Positions 39,504-49,340 of a stretch of DNA of 64,000 nt are shown one piece after another; within the stretch, counting starts at the first letter, position 1; each line of letters begins with the position of its first letter. Made by a program: the position numbers and the translations under genes. The DNA comes from Shewanella decolorationis S12 (GTDB taxonomy: Bacteria > Pseudomonadota > Gammaproteobacteria > Enterobacterales > Shewanellaceae). The stretch spans positions 1 through 64,000 of the forward strand of contig NZ_AXZL01000060.1 of the NCBI RefSeq assembly GCF_000485795.1, read 5' to 3'. The notes beneath the pieces were generated by a model that searched no databases, had not been told where the DNA came from, and worked only from the letters and a program-made list of their open reading frames with translations.

Positions 39504-42500
39504 TCAGTTCCTTCCTGATGCCTGGTTATAAGCCCTAATATCGATCAAGTTGTTCTGAGCATAATCTCCCGCAAGCGATGCATTTGAGATCACCGCTATC
39601 TGCTTATCCACAAATGCTTTATCTTCTTCGGACACACTGTCAGGAATGTAAGCGCCACTCTCATCCTTTTGACGATACTCATTTAGCATTTGCTCCCTTA
39701 GACCTAGCATTTCAGGCGACCAACTCGATGAGTCTTCAGAGTTGAATACGCGTCCCGCCAAACCTTCATTGAAAGCTTGAGCGAACACTTGACTTTGAAT
39801 CGGGGTCAATCCCATTCTCTGCCCTTCGCTGTATGCTTCCTGTTTGAAATCATCGGCATACTGTTCTAAGAACTCACCATATCGATTGTTAACTGCCGCA
39901 CCAAATGCCCCCGCCAACATGGCTTCAGACTTAGTGCCCCAGTTTACTTCGGAGGCATACTGCGAACTCGATCCACTGTATGCATCATTAAACGCCGTCA
40001 ATGGATTTTCCAAAGAGGTTCCGGCATCAACGGCGGCTTTTAACCCATCCCAGGTTGATTTGCTGGCCACCGTTGCGTTGTGCAAGAAACCTCGTGAGCC
40101 AGGATCTTCAAGCGCTTGTTCTTTGTAACTCTCATAGTCTTCGCCAAAGTGATTCAAGGTATGCAGAGCTGCATCAGTATGCTTGCCACTGAAATCACCA
40201 ATAGCACTGGCGCTGTTGAAGAACATTTCAGCACCAGAAACTCCGCTATCATCAGCCATAATGCGTGATCGCCACTGAGATCCAGCTTCACTGTTTAGTC
40301 CAGATTGATAGGTACTTGTGTCAGTAGCTACGGCCTGCTGAGCTTGCTGCTGATGCGCATTCAACTGTCCATCTATACCAGACAGATTGGTTTGGTAAGC
40401 CGATTGAGCTGCGTTGAACTGAGTTTGAACTGTTGCTGCATCCTCGTAGCCGCCCAATACACCCGATTCAACTTGGCTTTGAGTACCACCAAAAGTAGGT
40501 GCAGTTGATGACAAGCCTTCATTTGAGCGCGGCTGAATTGATCGTAAATCGGCTCCGGTAGCCATGGCCATAACCGTCATTGCAGCTTGATAATCATTGT
40601 CGCGTTCAGCGGGCGTTGAAGAGTTGCTATAGGTTAAAGACTCCATAGCTGCCGCTACATACGCCTGATTATCATCAGGTAGCAAGCGCTGATACATTGG
40701 AAGGTTTTCACGTAAACGGTTACCTGCTTCAACATGCTGGTTCATATAGCGACCTAAATAATCCATGACTTCAGGATTGTCCGCCGCTAATCGGGTTAAC
40801 GTCGCACCATCAGTATTTCTTTGTCCTGATAGACTGTAGCTGGCCTGATCAAGCTCACTAAAGCGATTTGATGCCGTGACAACGTCTTGTGCTGAACTCT
40901 GAAGTGACTGATAGTCTTGGTTAGACAACGACATTTCAACGCCAGAACGTCTTGAATCTGAAAGGTCCTTAACCATCGCATCGCGATACTCAGCACGTCG
41001 TGAATCACTTGATGCCAAGCTTTGCATCTCCCCAGTGAGCGTATTTGCGGTCGTAGATCGAGAACTGCCTTCTGACGACTCAACTTGGCCACTAAAGTTA
41101 CCACCTAAATCCAGCCCTGCTCGTACCCTTGATAGTTTTGGTACACGAGATGAGTCTGGCTTATCGACTCCTGGCAAGTTGCCCTGTGGAGAATCATTGC
41201 CGCCAGTACCAAGAAGCCTTCCAAGAAAGCCCTTATCAGCAACTTCTTTCTCACCGGGATTAGTAATGGTTCCATCGCCACCGACCCTTAGGCCTCCCGA
41301 TAGCACGCCCGATACCAAGCCACGTACAGCATCTTTTTTATCGTCTCCAAAACCATACCGAGTTTGCAGGTCATCAGTAACCTGATTAACAACGGCGCTA
41401 GATGCGGAGTTAGAAGAACCAATCTGACGTCCAACCGAAGAAAGGTTGTCGTAACTTAGCTTTTCACCAAAGGTTCGACTCATGGTATTGCCAACCTGAC
41501 GGCTAAAGGCTTGAGTTGCCTGAGTCATGGATTCTTTTGCAGAGCCGACCATTGAACCCACTGCGTTTCCGACAGAGAAACTGCTTAGTAGGTTTGACGC
41601 GCCGGTCATAGCAGAACCAGTGAGGGCTGAATTTTGGAACATTGACTGTGATTGCATTACCGGGGCATTTTTCGCGACATCTGGACTTGCCAGCTTTTCA
41701 TCAATGGCATCACCGTTTTGTAGACGCCCAGCCAAGTGGGTAGCGGTTATTGCTGAGCCATAAACGAGCATGAGCGAAATCGCCGGAACACTCGACGCCA
41801 ACATGCCGCCAGTAGCTATCCAGGTTTGCAGCACTGAATCCATCTGCATCATCCCAGCAAAAGATGGCACTTCTGTACCTGCAAAGGCATCAAGAGCAGA
41901 CATTTTCCCTGCAACGGTTAAATGAATATACAGGTTAATGATGGCCATGACAGGCATCCAAAGTTGAATCCAAAGCAGGATTAACAAGTACTTCCCAGCC
42001 ATTCGCATCCCGATTTGGCCAAGGGCTATCACAAAGGCCATCAATGGGGTGATGGCGTAAATGAACCCCTCAAAAAACGTCATCATCGGACGAACGATAC
42101 TCTGGAACAGGGTCTGCTCCGCCGCCCATTGCGTATTACGCTGCTCAATCGCTTGGTTAACCATAACGGCTGCGGTGAAAGCTTGATCATCCATATACTT
42201 GCCCGTCACGCTTTGCTCATAAATAGGCAAAAGCACTGACGCGGTCATATACTCTTGGGTGTTAACCGAAGCCAAACCAAGGTTATTCAGTGCATTTCGG
42301 ATCACGTCATCAGTGTCCGTTGCTGACGAAGTCCCCAATGAGGCTGACAGAACCTGTTTAAGCCTTGGAATGAAGGTTGATTCTGTCATGAGTTTCAGTT
42401 GGCTATAGGCATCGGTGCAGTCCAGATCGCTACTGCTACCACTGAGCATGATGCGCGTGCCATAAATGCGCGAATCAAACCTAATCGCTGTCATCGGGTT

Positions 42501-43073
42501 AGGATCACTCAGCACCTGATCTAGGTTCTTTTGGCCGATGTCGATGCCAATCAAGGTGCACTCTTTGATGTAGTTAAACCATGATTGCTCGATGTCTGAG
42601 CCGCCGACACGATTTGCATCACCCAACCCAGAGCGATCCATCACCTGTTTTCTCACTTTAATCAGTGACTGCAAACTGGATGCAAAGCCGTATTCCGTCA
42701 TCGCGGGAGTTGAGAACGCCGTTTCAAACAATCGCGTGATTTGAAAGCCAACAGTCGAAATCGTACTGCCTGCGGCAGCAACACCGATGGGCACATTATC
42801 AACCACTCGAACTTGCCCTGTATACGCATCCTCAATGCTCACTCGGGTACTGGGTCCAAACATGGTTGCAAAGACTAGCCATGAGACTAAAACGTGCTGA
42901 AAGTTAATCCCACGACCGCCTTGCATTAAGGCCTGAACAGAGACCATCAATACCCCAATGAGCAAGCCAATGCGAACCATTGAAGTAAAGTCGCCTGTAC
43001 CAGTAATCATCGCGACAGCGTTCAAGACCTGCTCTAAAAATGCCGAATCCCCGATGGAATAGATCTCCCACAT
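39504..43073 (-). CDS. traG: TraG, mating-pair stabilisation and entry-exclusion target
   Basis: The 1189-residue protein has a TraG_N membrane region in the first 460 residues (MVRIGLLIGVLMVSVQALMQGG; ITPLMAFVIALGQIGMRMAGKYLLILLWIQLWMPVMAIINLYIH; SSVPAISLMLVYGSAITATH) and a long Ser/Gln-rich soluble C-terminal part. By position, residues 606-608 read P-G-E (codons at 41258-41250). In published work this triplet marks the S exclusion group (SXT), against T-G-D in R391. TraG stabilises mating pairs and is the donor partner of Eex. Its start follows the traH stop by 3 bp. Confidence 0.93.
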   Translation of the reverse strand: MWEIYSIGDSAFLEQVLNAVAMITGTGDFTSMVRIGLLIGVLMVSVQALMQGGRGINFQHVLVSWLVFATMFGPSTRVSIEDAYTGQVRVVDNVPIGVAAAGSTISTVGFQITRLFETAFSTPAMTEYGFASSLQSLIKVRKQVMDRSGLGDANRVGGSDIEQSWFNYIKECTLIGIDIGQKNLDQVLSDPNPMTAIRFDSRIYGTRIMLSGSSSDLDCTDAYSQLKLMTESTFIPRLKQVLSASLGTSSATDTDDVIRNALNNLGLASVNTQEYMTASVLLPIYEQSVTGKYMDDQAFTAAVMVNQAIEQRNTQWAAEQTLFQSIVRPMMTFFEGFIYAITPLMAFVIALGQIGMRMAGKYLLILLWIQLWMPVMAIINLYIHLTVAGKMSALDAFAGTEVPSFAGMMQMDSVLQTWIATGGMLASSVPAISLMLVYGSAITATHLAGRLQNGDAIDEKLASPDVAKNAPVMQSQSMFQNSALTGSAMTGASNLLSSFSVGNAVGSMVGSAKESMTQATQAFSRQVGNTMSRTFGEKLSYDNLSSVGRQIGSSNSASSAVVNQVTDDLQTRYGFGDDKKDAVRGLVSGVLSGGLRVGGDGTITNPGEKEVADKGFLGRLLGTGGNDSPQGNLPGVDKPDSSRVPKLSRVRAGLDLGGNFSGQVESSEGSSRSTTANTLTGEMQSLASSDSRRAEYRDAMVKDLSDSRRSGVEMSLSNQDYQSLQSSAQDVVTASNRFSELDQASYSLSGQRNTDGATLTRLAADNPEVMDYLGRYMNQHVEAGNRLRENLPMYQRLLPDDNQAYVAAAMESLTYSNSSTPAERDNDYQAAMTVMAMATGADLRSIQPRSNEGLSSTAPTFGGTQSQVESGVLGGYEDAATVQTQFNAAQSAYQTNLSGIDGQLNAHQQQAQQAVATDTSTYQSGLNSEAGSQWRSRIMADDSGVSGAEMFFNSASAIGDFSGKHTDAALHTLNHFGEDYESYKEQALEDPGSRGFLHNATVASKSTWDGLKAAVDAGTSLENPLTAFNDAYSGSSSQYASEVNWGTKSEAMLAGAFGAAVNNRYGEFLEQYADDFKQEAYSEGQRMGLTPIQSQVFAQAFNEGLAGRVFNSEDSSSWSPEMLGLREQMLNEYRQKDESGAYIPDSVSEEDKAFVDKQIAVISNASLAGDYAQNNLIDIRAYNQASGRN

Positions 43074-43076
43074 GAC

Positions 43077-44465
43077 CTATTCCCCCAGTGCCGTAGATTT
43101 AACGGTGTAATAACGCTGCTTGCGAATGGTCTGAATCACCTGGTTAAAATGCGCCAGCAATTCTTGCTCTGAGCCGTATCTTCGCTGCAACGCAGCGTAC
43201 TCCTCATTGATTTGGCGACGTGCACGTTCAAGGTCTTCCGTTAATAACTTCGCATAGGCATGATCTTCCACACCGGAGGTACTTCTAGCTGCATTGAGCA
43301 TGTCTTCAACCAATGCTCGGGCCATCTCAACAGCAATAAATGGCGCCGCTCTTGAAGCAAACGACCTAGCAGTCCCTTCATTTAATGCAGAAAGTGTTCG
43401 AATCATGCCGCCAATGCTTGCAGGAGCCGAGGTCATAAAAGCCTTTTCGGTGGTGCTAGCAGCCCCTGTATTTCGAGCAAACTTAAAAATAATACCGTTA
43501 CTGGAACCTGTACCAAGAAGTAAATTTTCTACCTGGGTTGATAACCCGGTTAGGGTCAAGTTAGTGATTGTCGGATTCAGACAGCCGTCTTGTGTTACTG
43601 TGTCACATCGGTACATAGCGACGTTACCGCCATGAATTAGATGCTCAATAGTCACTTTATTGCCATTCAGTCTGGTCAGCTTTGGGGCTTTACCTTGGCC
43701 ATCAGCCGCATTCGCTAAATCACCAACGATGATCGAACCCGTCACCGACATAACCGCTTCAAGAAAACGGTCATCCCCCGATGCAAACCAGCTTGATGCC
43801 GAATGACGTTTCAGTGCTCGCCAAACCAAATTACCTTTAATTGTTCTGTTTACATCAGATGCCGCGACACTTGAAGCGTTCTCATAAGGGTTCTTACCAT
43901 TGGACTCACTCCAACTGGTAAAAATGTCTCCAGCCCCTTTAAGTGAGCTCAACATGCTGGCCTCTGTTTGCCCCTTCTTACCAAAGGCGGCTAGGGTATC
44001 GTTCACGACTCCCTGAGCCATTTGACAGGAATTGCCAAAATATTCGTTCAACTGCTGTATTTTCTTTTGCAGAGTCTCCATGTGCTGGGAACATTTCTCA
44101 CACATAGCACTGAGCGCCAATTGGAATGCGTATCCCTTGGCATTTGCCGCTACAGAGCGAAGTAATTGAACAAACTGATCTGCATTAACAAATGACAAAC
44201 TTCCGGCGAACATATCAATGCCGCCACAACCTGCTTGGAATGACGGAGGCACCATTGAGACGAGGTTCTCGTTCATGATCCTGTTACGGACAACAACGCT
44301 TCCACCAGATATAACGCCACGCCGCTGACTCTCGAATACACCAGGCGCAGTGGTGTTGGTCATTGAACCAAACAACTGGTTCATCTCCTGTTGCAAGCTT
44401 GCTTGGCTCATAGATGAAAAACCAATCGCACAGGCGATTAGCGATACTTGGAATACTTTTTTCAT
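43077..44465 (-). CDS. traH: TraH, outer-membrane-associated T4SS pilus assembly protein
   Basis: The 462-residue protein has a signal peptide (VSLIACAIGFSSMSQA) and the TraH family pattern: GGSVVVRNRIMNENLVSMVPPSFQAGCGGIDMFAGSLSFVNADQFVQLLRSVAANAKGYAFQLAL, with Cys pairs such as CEKC, and a C-terminal coiled coil (LTEDLERARRQINEEYAAL). F-type TraH acts in pilus assembly in the periplasm with TraF. It begins 2 bp after traF and is followed 3 bp on by traG. Confidence 0.93.
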   Translation of the reverse strand: MKKVFQVSLIACAIGFSSMSQASLQQEMNQLFGSMTNTTAPGVFESQRRGVISGGSVVVRNRIMNENLVSMVPPSFQAGCGGIDMFAGSLSFVNADQFVQLLRSVAANAKGYAFQLALSAMCEKCSQHMETLQKKIQQLNEYFGNSCQMAQGVVNDTLAAFGKKGQTEASMLSSLKGAGDIFTSWSESNGKNPYENASSVAASDVNRTIKGNLVWRALKRHSASSWFASGDDRFLEAVMSVTGSIIVGDLANAADGQGKAPKLTRLNGNKVTIEHLIHGGNVAMYRCDTVTQDGCLNPTITNLTLTGLSTQVENLLLGTGSSNGIIFKFARNTGAASTTEKAFMTSAPASIGGMIRTLSALNEGTARSFASRAAPFIAVEMARALVEDMLNAARSTSGVEDHAYAKLLTEDLERARRQINEEYAALQRRYGSEQELLAHFNQVIQTIRKQRYYTVKSTALGE

Positions 44466-44467
44466 TG

Positions 44468-45412
44468 TTATAACCCTCCTTGTGCACGCAGATAGCGAAC
44501 AAGGAACTCAGGGTCCTGTAATATTTTCTCGTTAAGCTCTTGAGCTGACATCGCGAGTGACACGCCGGGCTGAACAGGTCTGGTGGCATAGTAAGTTTGA
44601 TCGTCAATCCAACCGGCTTGATGGGCTGCGAGAATAATTCGATTATTGAGCTCATCAAGGCTCATTGCGCCTTGGCCAATCGGAGTAATGACGTTAGGCG
44701 GGTCAACTAAGAACACGGCAGGGACAGTCGTAACGGACAAGGATTGTGCTTGTCCTGAATCGACTTTGTAATTGGGAAACTCTCCACCGGGTAAAGGCAA
44801 GCCATCGACAGCAATAGCAAACACCTCGAACCCATAGTTCAAGGCCATAGATTCGATGATAGGCGCTTGAGCATGGCAATAAGGGCAATCTGAACGATAG
44901 AAAAAGAACAATCCAGCCCGTTTTGCTACCTCACCTAAAGCAACATCCCGTTGAGCGCCAGCTTCTCGATCCATCCGATTGGCAGCATAGGTCGCCAAGG
45001 GTCTGCGACTGATTTCATCCAAAACAGGATCGCCCATGACCACCTGCTGACTAACATCAGCAAACTGTGAGCCCTTATCCATCATGACGCGCTGGAGATA
45101 CAGATAGGCTCTGACGTTCTCATTCGTCGGCTCATCAATTGCCTTGTCCATGAACGACTGCATGTGCTCACGAAACCATGCAGCACTGAAGGGCTTTAGC
45201 CCGCTCTGACTCGACTCTGCCGCACCAGATTCCGGCTTAATAAGCTCTTCAGCCTCCGCTGGCTCAGGAATGACCTGATACCAAAACCAGCCTTCCTGAC
45301 CACGCTGATAGAATTGCCCATCACTAGCATGGGCGGGCAAGATGAAAAGAAAGAAAATAATGATTGGGATGGTCACCCATAGGATGAACCAAGGTAACAA
45401 AGGCGTTCTCAT
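44468..45412 (-). CDS. traF: TraF, periplasmic thioredoxin-fold pilus assembly protein
   Basis: The 314-residue protein has an N-terminal signal anchor (WFILWVTIPIIIFFLFILPAHA) and a thioredoxin-like domain (GLFFFYRSDCPYCHAQAPIIESMALNYGFEV). A complete CPYC redox motif is retained, whereas F-plasmid TraF lacks it as I recall. It is the first gene of traF-traH-traG, downstream of hotspot 3. Confidence 0.92.
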   Translation of the reverse strand: MRTPLLPWFILWVTIPIIIFFLFILPAHASDGQFYQRGQEGWFWYQVIPEPAEAEELIKPESGAAESSQSGLKPFSAAWFREHMQSFMDKAIDEPTNENVRAYLYLQRVMMDKGSQFADVSQQVVMGDPVLDEISRRPLATYAANRMDREAGAQRDVALGEVAKRAGLFFFYRSDCPYCHAQAPIIESMALNYGFEVFAIAVDGLPLPGGEFPNYKVDSGQAQSLSVTTVPAVFLVDPPNVITPIGQGAMSLDELNNRIILAAHQAGWIDDQTYYATRPVQPGVSLAMSAQELNEKILQDPEFLVRYLRAQGGL

Positions 45413-45615
45413 TGTCAGCTCCAGAACATTTCATAGAGCTAACATGCTAAAGATCCCCGCTAGAGCAATTGGCCAGATAGATGAAGGAATTGTGAGTGTT
45501 TCTGACTAGCTGTTGTGACTAGTAACAACAGCTAACGTTAATGAACAAAAGATATGATTTTACGCTTTGAGCGAAAGGCTAAGCCTCAGCATAGCCATCA
45601 CTTTTATCTCAAAGA

Positions 45616-46722
45616 TTAAGAGATAAGCTTTTGAGCAACAGTTTTTAGTTTAAGTTTTAAGTCGTCAGAAATAATTGGAAGCGCTACACCGTCATCGCCA
45701 ACAGCTACTGCTGGCCCATAATCATCATAATCTTCACCAGTGTCAGCATTGATTGCCCTGTAACAATCTTTGGTTACGTCGATATCATCCTGTAGACCAA
45801 CGTAATACCAAAACCACTTTTCAGTTTCACTAATCGTAGCTTCGATTATTTCAATCAACCCTTCGCGTGACGGAGCAACAATCATTTCAGCTTTTAGCCA
45901 ATCAAGATAAAAACTAATTGGGATTACTGGCTCATCTTCGTCATGACAATGCAAAGCATATCCAATAGCCTCAATCACAACATAAGGATCATCATAAAAA
46001 TAGCCACTCCAGCAGTGGCTATGGCCGTCACCACATTGATCATAGATTGGTTTCAACGATGAAGGAATTGGAAATACCGCATCATTACTGTTTTCAAATT
46101 TCTTTAATACCAGCGTTAAAAGCTCTCGATAAGGGACGATTTTCTGGTATTGCTCAGCAACGTCAGACTGAATTACATTAAGCGAATGACCAGCTAGTTT
46201 TTTGTTATACCAGAACTCGCCACTTCTGTTATCCGGATTGTCTTCATATTCAGCCAATAATGTCGCAGCTACAACAAGACCAACCAATATCGCTTCTGAG
46301 TCATTTGCATCTATGAATGAGGTTAAAACACCTAGCATTCGTGTTTCACCTAATGCTTTTTCAAAAGAAGCCTCAGCATAAAATGCATAAACATCATCTA
46401 AAGAGATAATGTTAAATTGCTCCCAAGCTTGCTGGATTCGCTGGCATACTTGAAGCGTAACACCTGCATCAAAATCCAAAGCTTGCAAGCGCTCAAAGCA
46501 CTGTCTATTTGCGATCTCAAGGTTTTCAACTCTATATTCAGAGGCAACTTGAAATGCCGCGTAGCTTTTAAAGCCGCAAAATGCTGCGAACGCTTCGTAT
46601 AAATGGCTTTTCTTTATTGATGGAATTGCTGTTTTTAACTCAGAATGAGCCGTAAAAATGATGGGTTTTAAACTTTTCATATACATATCCATATGCTTGA
46701 GACAGTTATTAACCGTTATCAA
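45616..46722 (-). CDS. Unknown hotspot-3 cargo protein
   Basis: The 368-residue protein occupies the HS3 insertion site between the 235-residue ICE gene and traF. Its N-terminus contains a helical motif (KKSHLYEAFAAFCGFKSYAAFQVA) like the short domain in front of many glyoxalase-superfamily proteins. The rest is acidic, with a GDGHSHCWSGYFYDDPYVVIEAIGYALHCHDEDEP segment rich in His/Cys/Asp and a YDDYGPAVAVGDDGVALP tail. There is no signal peptide or membrane segment. Several starts (46722, 46692, 46686, 46680) are possible and none has a clear SD. Composition is more AT-rich than the ICE core. Function unknown; cargo such as defence is plausible. Confidence 0.55.
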   Translation of the reverse strand: MITVNNCLKHMDMYMKSLKPIIFTAHSELKTAIPSIKKSHLYEAFAAFCGFKSYAAFQVASEYRVENLEIANRQCFERLQALDFDAGVTLQVCQRIQQAWEQFNIISLDDVYAFYAEASFEKALGETRMLGVLTSFIDANDSEAILVGLVVAATLLAEYEDNPDNRSGEFWYNKKLAGHSLNVIQSDVAEQYQKIVPYRELLTLVLKKFENSNDAVFPIPSSLKPIYDQCGDGHSHCWSGYFYDDPYVVIEAIGYALHCHDEDEPVIPISFYLDWLKAEMIVAPSREGLIEIIEATISETEKWFWYYVGLQDDIDVTKDCYRAINADTGEDYDDYGPAVAVGDDGVALPIISDDLKLKLKTVAQKLIS

Positions 46723-47042
46723 TCATTGCTACACACGATTACAACATGATCTCTCAAGCCATGTATGTATAATTAAAATTTAAGTAAATATTGGGTTCTC
46801 TATACGCCTTTTCAGGTCAATTTGCTGTTTTTCACTCGTGTGCAAGTGTGGCTAGCGCCACTAAAAAATATATAGGATTTTTGAAATTCAGGCAACCATC
46901 ACAAAGAAAAACTGAAAACGTATGGATCGTGCAGTTCAAAAAAGGAAAAGATGAATCGACCAGATCAGTGCTCAAGGTAGACCTCTAACGTCTACTTCTG
47001 GCACATAAAGCAATATTCAGAAACTTCGAATACTACGTTAGC
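46723..47042. other. AT-rich HS3 intergenic region
   Basis: These 320 bp contain the promoter of the HS3 gene and a 65-codon plus-strand TTG frame (46791-46988) without SD or family resemblance. Its low GC points to remnant cargo DNA. Nothing else is recognised. Confidence 0.35.
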
Positions 47043-47750
47043 TCACTTTACTGCAAAAACCGTAACCAACGTTTTCATTGAGTCACCGGGAACCATAACA
47101 AAGTGCATTTTGCTCCCCACATGCTGCCAGAACTCGGCCTCTTGAGCATATTTTTTTGCTTTTTGGATAGCGACGTTTTCTGGCAACTGAGTTTTAGTTA
47201 GCCCCGAACATAGCAGCTTTGAGCACAAAGCCTTCCAAGGATGCTTAGGTACACCGCCTGAAAGCCGTTCCACAAACCTTTCCAGTGCATGACGAGTCAC
47301 CACGACAGGCCCAATGTTCGGAACGTTGATGACCTCATCGATTTCTCTCACGGTAGCATTATCGACGCTGTATTCTTCGAAGGAATATGAGAGCCAATCT
47401 TCCCGTTTCTCTACCGATATCTGTGCTTCCTGGTAACGGGTGAGCAAGAACCTGGTCAGGCTGTAAAGTGAATGCTGAGTTGAGCGTTGTTTCTGTAACT
47501 TTTTGATGGCTCCTTTACTGACTCGGATTTGAAGCCCATTGCCGCTTCGGTTACTCCCCATCACCTCTTTCACTGACAATAGGTGGTGAATAGCATAAAG
47601 CTCAGCTGCAATTAGCTTTTGCTGCTCAGGTAACTTGTCGTATTGCTCACCTAAATCGACCTTTAGCTCACCAGCTCTTCGAAGGCCGGTCTTCCAGTAA
47701 ACCGTAAATTCACCATCAATCTGCTTTGTCAAAAGGGTTAAAACCATCAT
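47043..47750 (-). CDS. Conserved ICE protein of unknown function bordering HS3
   Basis: The 235-residue soluble protein has an N-terminal half with RNase H-like rhythm (FTVYWKTGLRRAGELKVD; LIAAELYAIHHLLSV; GLQIRVSKGAIKKL), but the acidic catalytic residues are mostly missing. Its C-terminal half contains VVTRHALERFVERLSGG and HVGSKMHFVMVPG. The RNase H similarity is an impression only. It is the last gene of the leftward operon; an SD GGAG lies before the ATG at 47750 (or 47747). Confidence 0.6.
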   Translation of the reverse strand: MMVLTLLTKQIDGEFTVYWKTGLRRAGELKVDLGEQYDKLPEQQKLIAAELYAIHHLLSVKEVMGSNRSGNGLQIRVSKGAIKKLQKQRSTQHSLYSLTRFLLTRYQEAQISVEKREDWLSYSFEEYSVDNATVREIDEVINVPNIGPVVVTRHALERFVERLSGGVPKHPWKALCSKLLCSGLTKTQLPENVAIQKAKKYAQEAEFWQHVGSKMHFVMVPGDSMKTLVTVFAVK

Positions 47751-47839
47751 GTTTGTTTCTCCTACTGGTTATCTATTTTTCATTCTCCATGTTTTTTCAA
47801 ATATGCAAGGCGCAAAAAAAGGGGCCGAAGCCCCTTCGA

Positions 47840-48907
47840 TCAGATATGAACTTTAGGAAAGCCCATGGCTCCGTAAACATTCAGCACATCATTCCAATCC
47901 CAACTTTTCACGCCAAGTGACGTTGGTATCGGAGGGATCAGAACTTGTGTCAGAATGCCTTTTTGCCAGGCTTTTTTCTTGAGTTCATTCGCTGCATTCA
48001 GGCCGGTCTCAGAGAGATCGTGATCTGCCCAGATGTACAGCATTTTCACATTACTTGGTGGTTCAAACCTAGCCAGTAGCGTTGCATTCACAACCGACCA
48101 ACATGTCTGTCCCGTAGCTCTGGTAACCGCTAAAGCTGTTTCGATGCCTTCAGAAACACCTAATACCTCACCAGGCTCACCTATCGGAATGGCACCACCA
48201 GTGATTGTTCTGTCACTTGGTATCGGCATCATCTTTTTAGGCTTTTCAACCGGCGCTTTGAATCCATCTTCACTTAGGTAGATCCGATGAAACGTGGCCG
48301 AACGCCCTTGCTGAGTAACGATTTTACCTAGCAGCGCTGGGTAGCTATCGATAAACAAGCCATCTTCATCATGGTAAGGCAAGTTTGGATGATACCTCAG
48401 CACCGAATCCCATTCAGGACGAAGCCGGGTAACAATGCCACGACGATGCATGTAGTTCCAAACTGGTTGCGCACGAGTATCTGTAAGAGATAACGTTTCT
48501 CCCCAGGTTTGATTCAAGCGATGGATAATCGCTTTGTCCTCTTCCTGCTTTCTAGCCTTCCAGTCAACAGCGTTACTCGGTATTACCCGAGTTGGTACTT
48601 GTCCGGGTTGAATACCTAGAGCTTGACCGATTGCTTCAATAGACTGAGCAAAGTTCCATCCATTAATCCAAGACAACAGTTCAAAGCCATCATGAAAGAT
48701 CCCGCAGGTGTTACAAACGCCACCTCCGGTATATTCAGCATCTTTGAACAGCCTAAAGCCATCACGACCGCCATGAACAGGACAAGCCACATGACGGCCT
48801 TTTCGAGCAATAGCGGCATCAAGTTCTGGCACCAACGCCGCCAGTATTTGAAGCCATTGGCCATTAAGATATGGCCTTACAGTTTCAATTTGTAAAGGTA
48901 ACGCCAT
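47840..48907 (-). CDS. Zinc-finger/Toprim DNA primase-like protein
   Basis: The 355-residue protein has a CHC2-type zinc finger (HVACPVHGGRDGFRLF...GGGVCNTCG, about residues 40-68) and a C-terminal Toprim domain (LGVSEGIETALAV with the Glu, LYIWADHDLSETG with DxD, about residues 250-310). This is the arrangement of small plasmid and ICE primases. No helicase domain follows. It should prime the transferred strand or ICE replication. The SD AAGGAGG precedes the ATG at 48907. Confidence 0.85.
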   Translation of the reverse strand: MALPLQIETVRPYLNGQWLQILAALVPELDAAIARKGRHVACPVHGGRDGFRLFKDAEYTGGGVCNTCGIFHDGFELLSWINGWNFAQSIEAIGQALGIQPGQVPTRVIPSNAVDWKARKQEEDKAIIHRLNQTWGETLSLTDTRAQPVWNYMHRRGIVTRLRPEWDSVLRYHPNLPYHDEDGLFIDSYPALLGKIVTQQGRSATFHRIYLSEDGFKAPVEKPKKMMPIPSDRTITGGAIPIGEPGEVLGVSEGIETALAVTRATGQTCWSVVNATLLARFEPPSNVKMLYIWADHDLSETGLNAANELKKKAWQKGILTQVLIPPIPTSLGVKSWDWNDVLNVYGAMGFPKVHI

Positions 48908-48965
48908 ATAACCTCCTTAAGTAAAAAGCCGACTCCTACCACAAGTGATAAAAGTCAGATCTGGG

Positions 48966-48994
48966 CCTGCATTGAGCCGTTTGGTTAATGCAGG
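48966..48994 (-). repeat. 8-bp hairpin between two operon genes
   Basis: CCTGCATT (48966-48973) pairs with AATGCAGG (48987-48994). It lies just beyond the stop of the 113-residue gene. There is no U-tract, and it lacks the two-hairpin form of the leaders further upstream. Confidence 0.5.
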
Positions 48995-48998
48995 AACG

Positions 48999-49340
48999 TT
49001 AGTCAAGCTGGATACCATGTCGTCTTAATAGCCACATGATGGAATCACGAAGCACATCAGGATCGACAACCGCAGCCATTGCGCAAACACGAAAGCAAAA
49101 TGGCGTTAATTCGTCATTTTGAATCCACGACAACACATCCTTTCGCAATCGAGTACTGACACGACCGTCCAGCAATACACGGATCGCATCCAATAGAATG
49201 CCTTCGCGTAACTGCCAGATTTCCGTGTCAGACCAAGTGACAGGGGCATCATCAAACTCAAATAGAAATTCGAGCTGTGCTGATGTGTGCTGATGGGACT
49301 GCTTTTGTGATGTAGGAGAATGGGCAATACGCCCATTCAT
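48999..49340 (-). CDS. 113-residue conserved ICE protein
   Basis: The protein has a Gln/His-rich N-terminus and a helical body (EIWQLREGILLDAIRVLLDGRVSTRLRKDVLSWI; DSIMWLLRRHGIQLD). I recognise no family. Its ATG at 49340 overlaps the radC stop, so its translation is coupled to radC. Confidence 0.55.
   Translation of the reverse strand: MNGRIAHSPTSQKQSHQHTSAQLEFLFEFDDAPVTWSDTEIWQLREGILLDAIRVLLDGRVSTRLRKDVLSWIQNDELTPFCFRVCAMAAVVDPDVLRDSIMWLLRRHGIQLD

Noticed and set aside
46791..46988. 65-codon TTG frame in HS3
   Set aside because: No SD, AT-rich and no family resemblance; kept only as part of the intergenic description.
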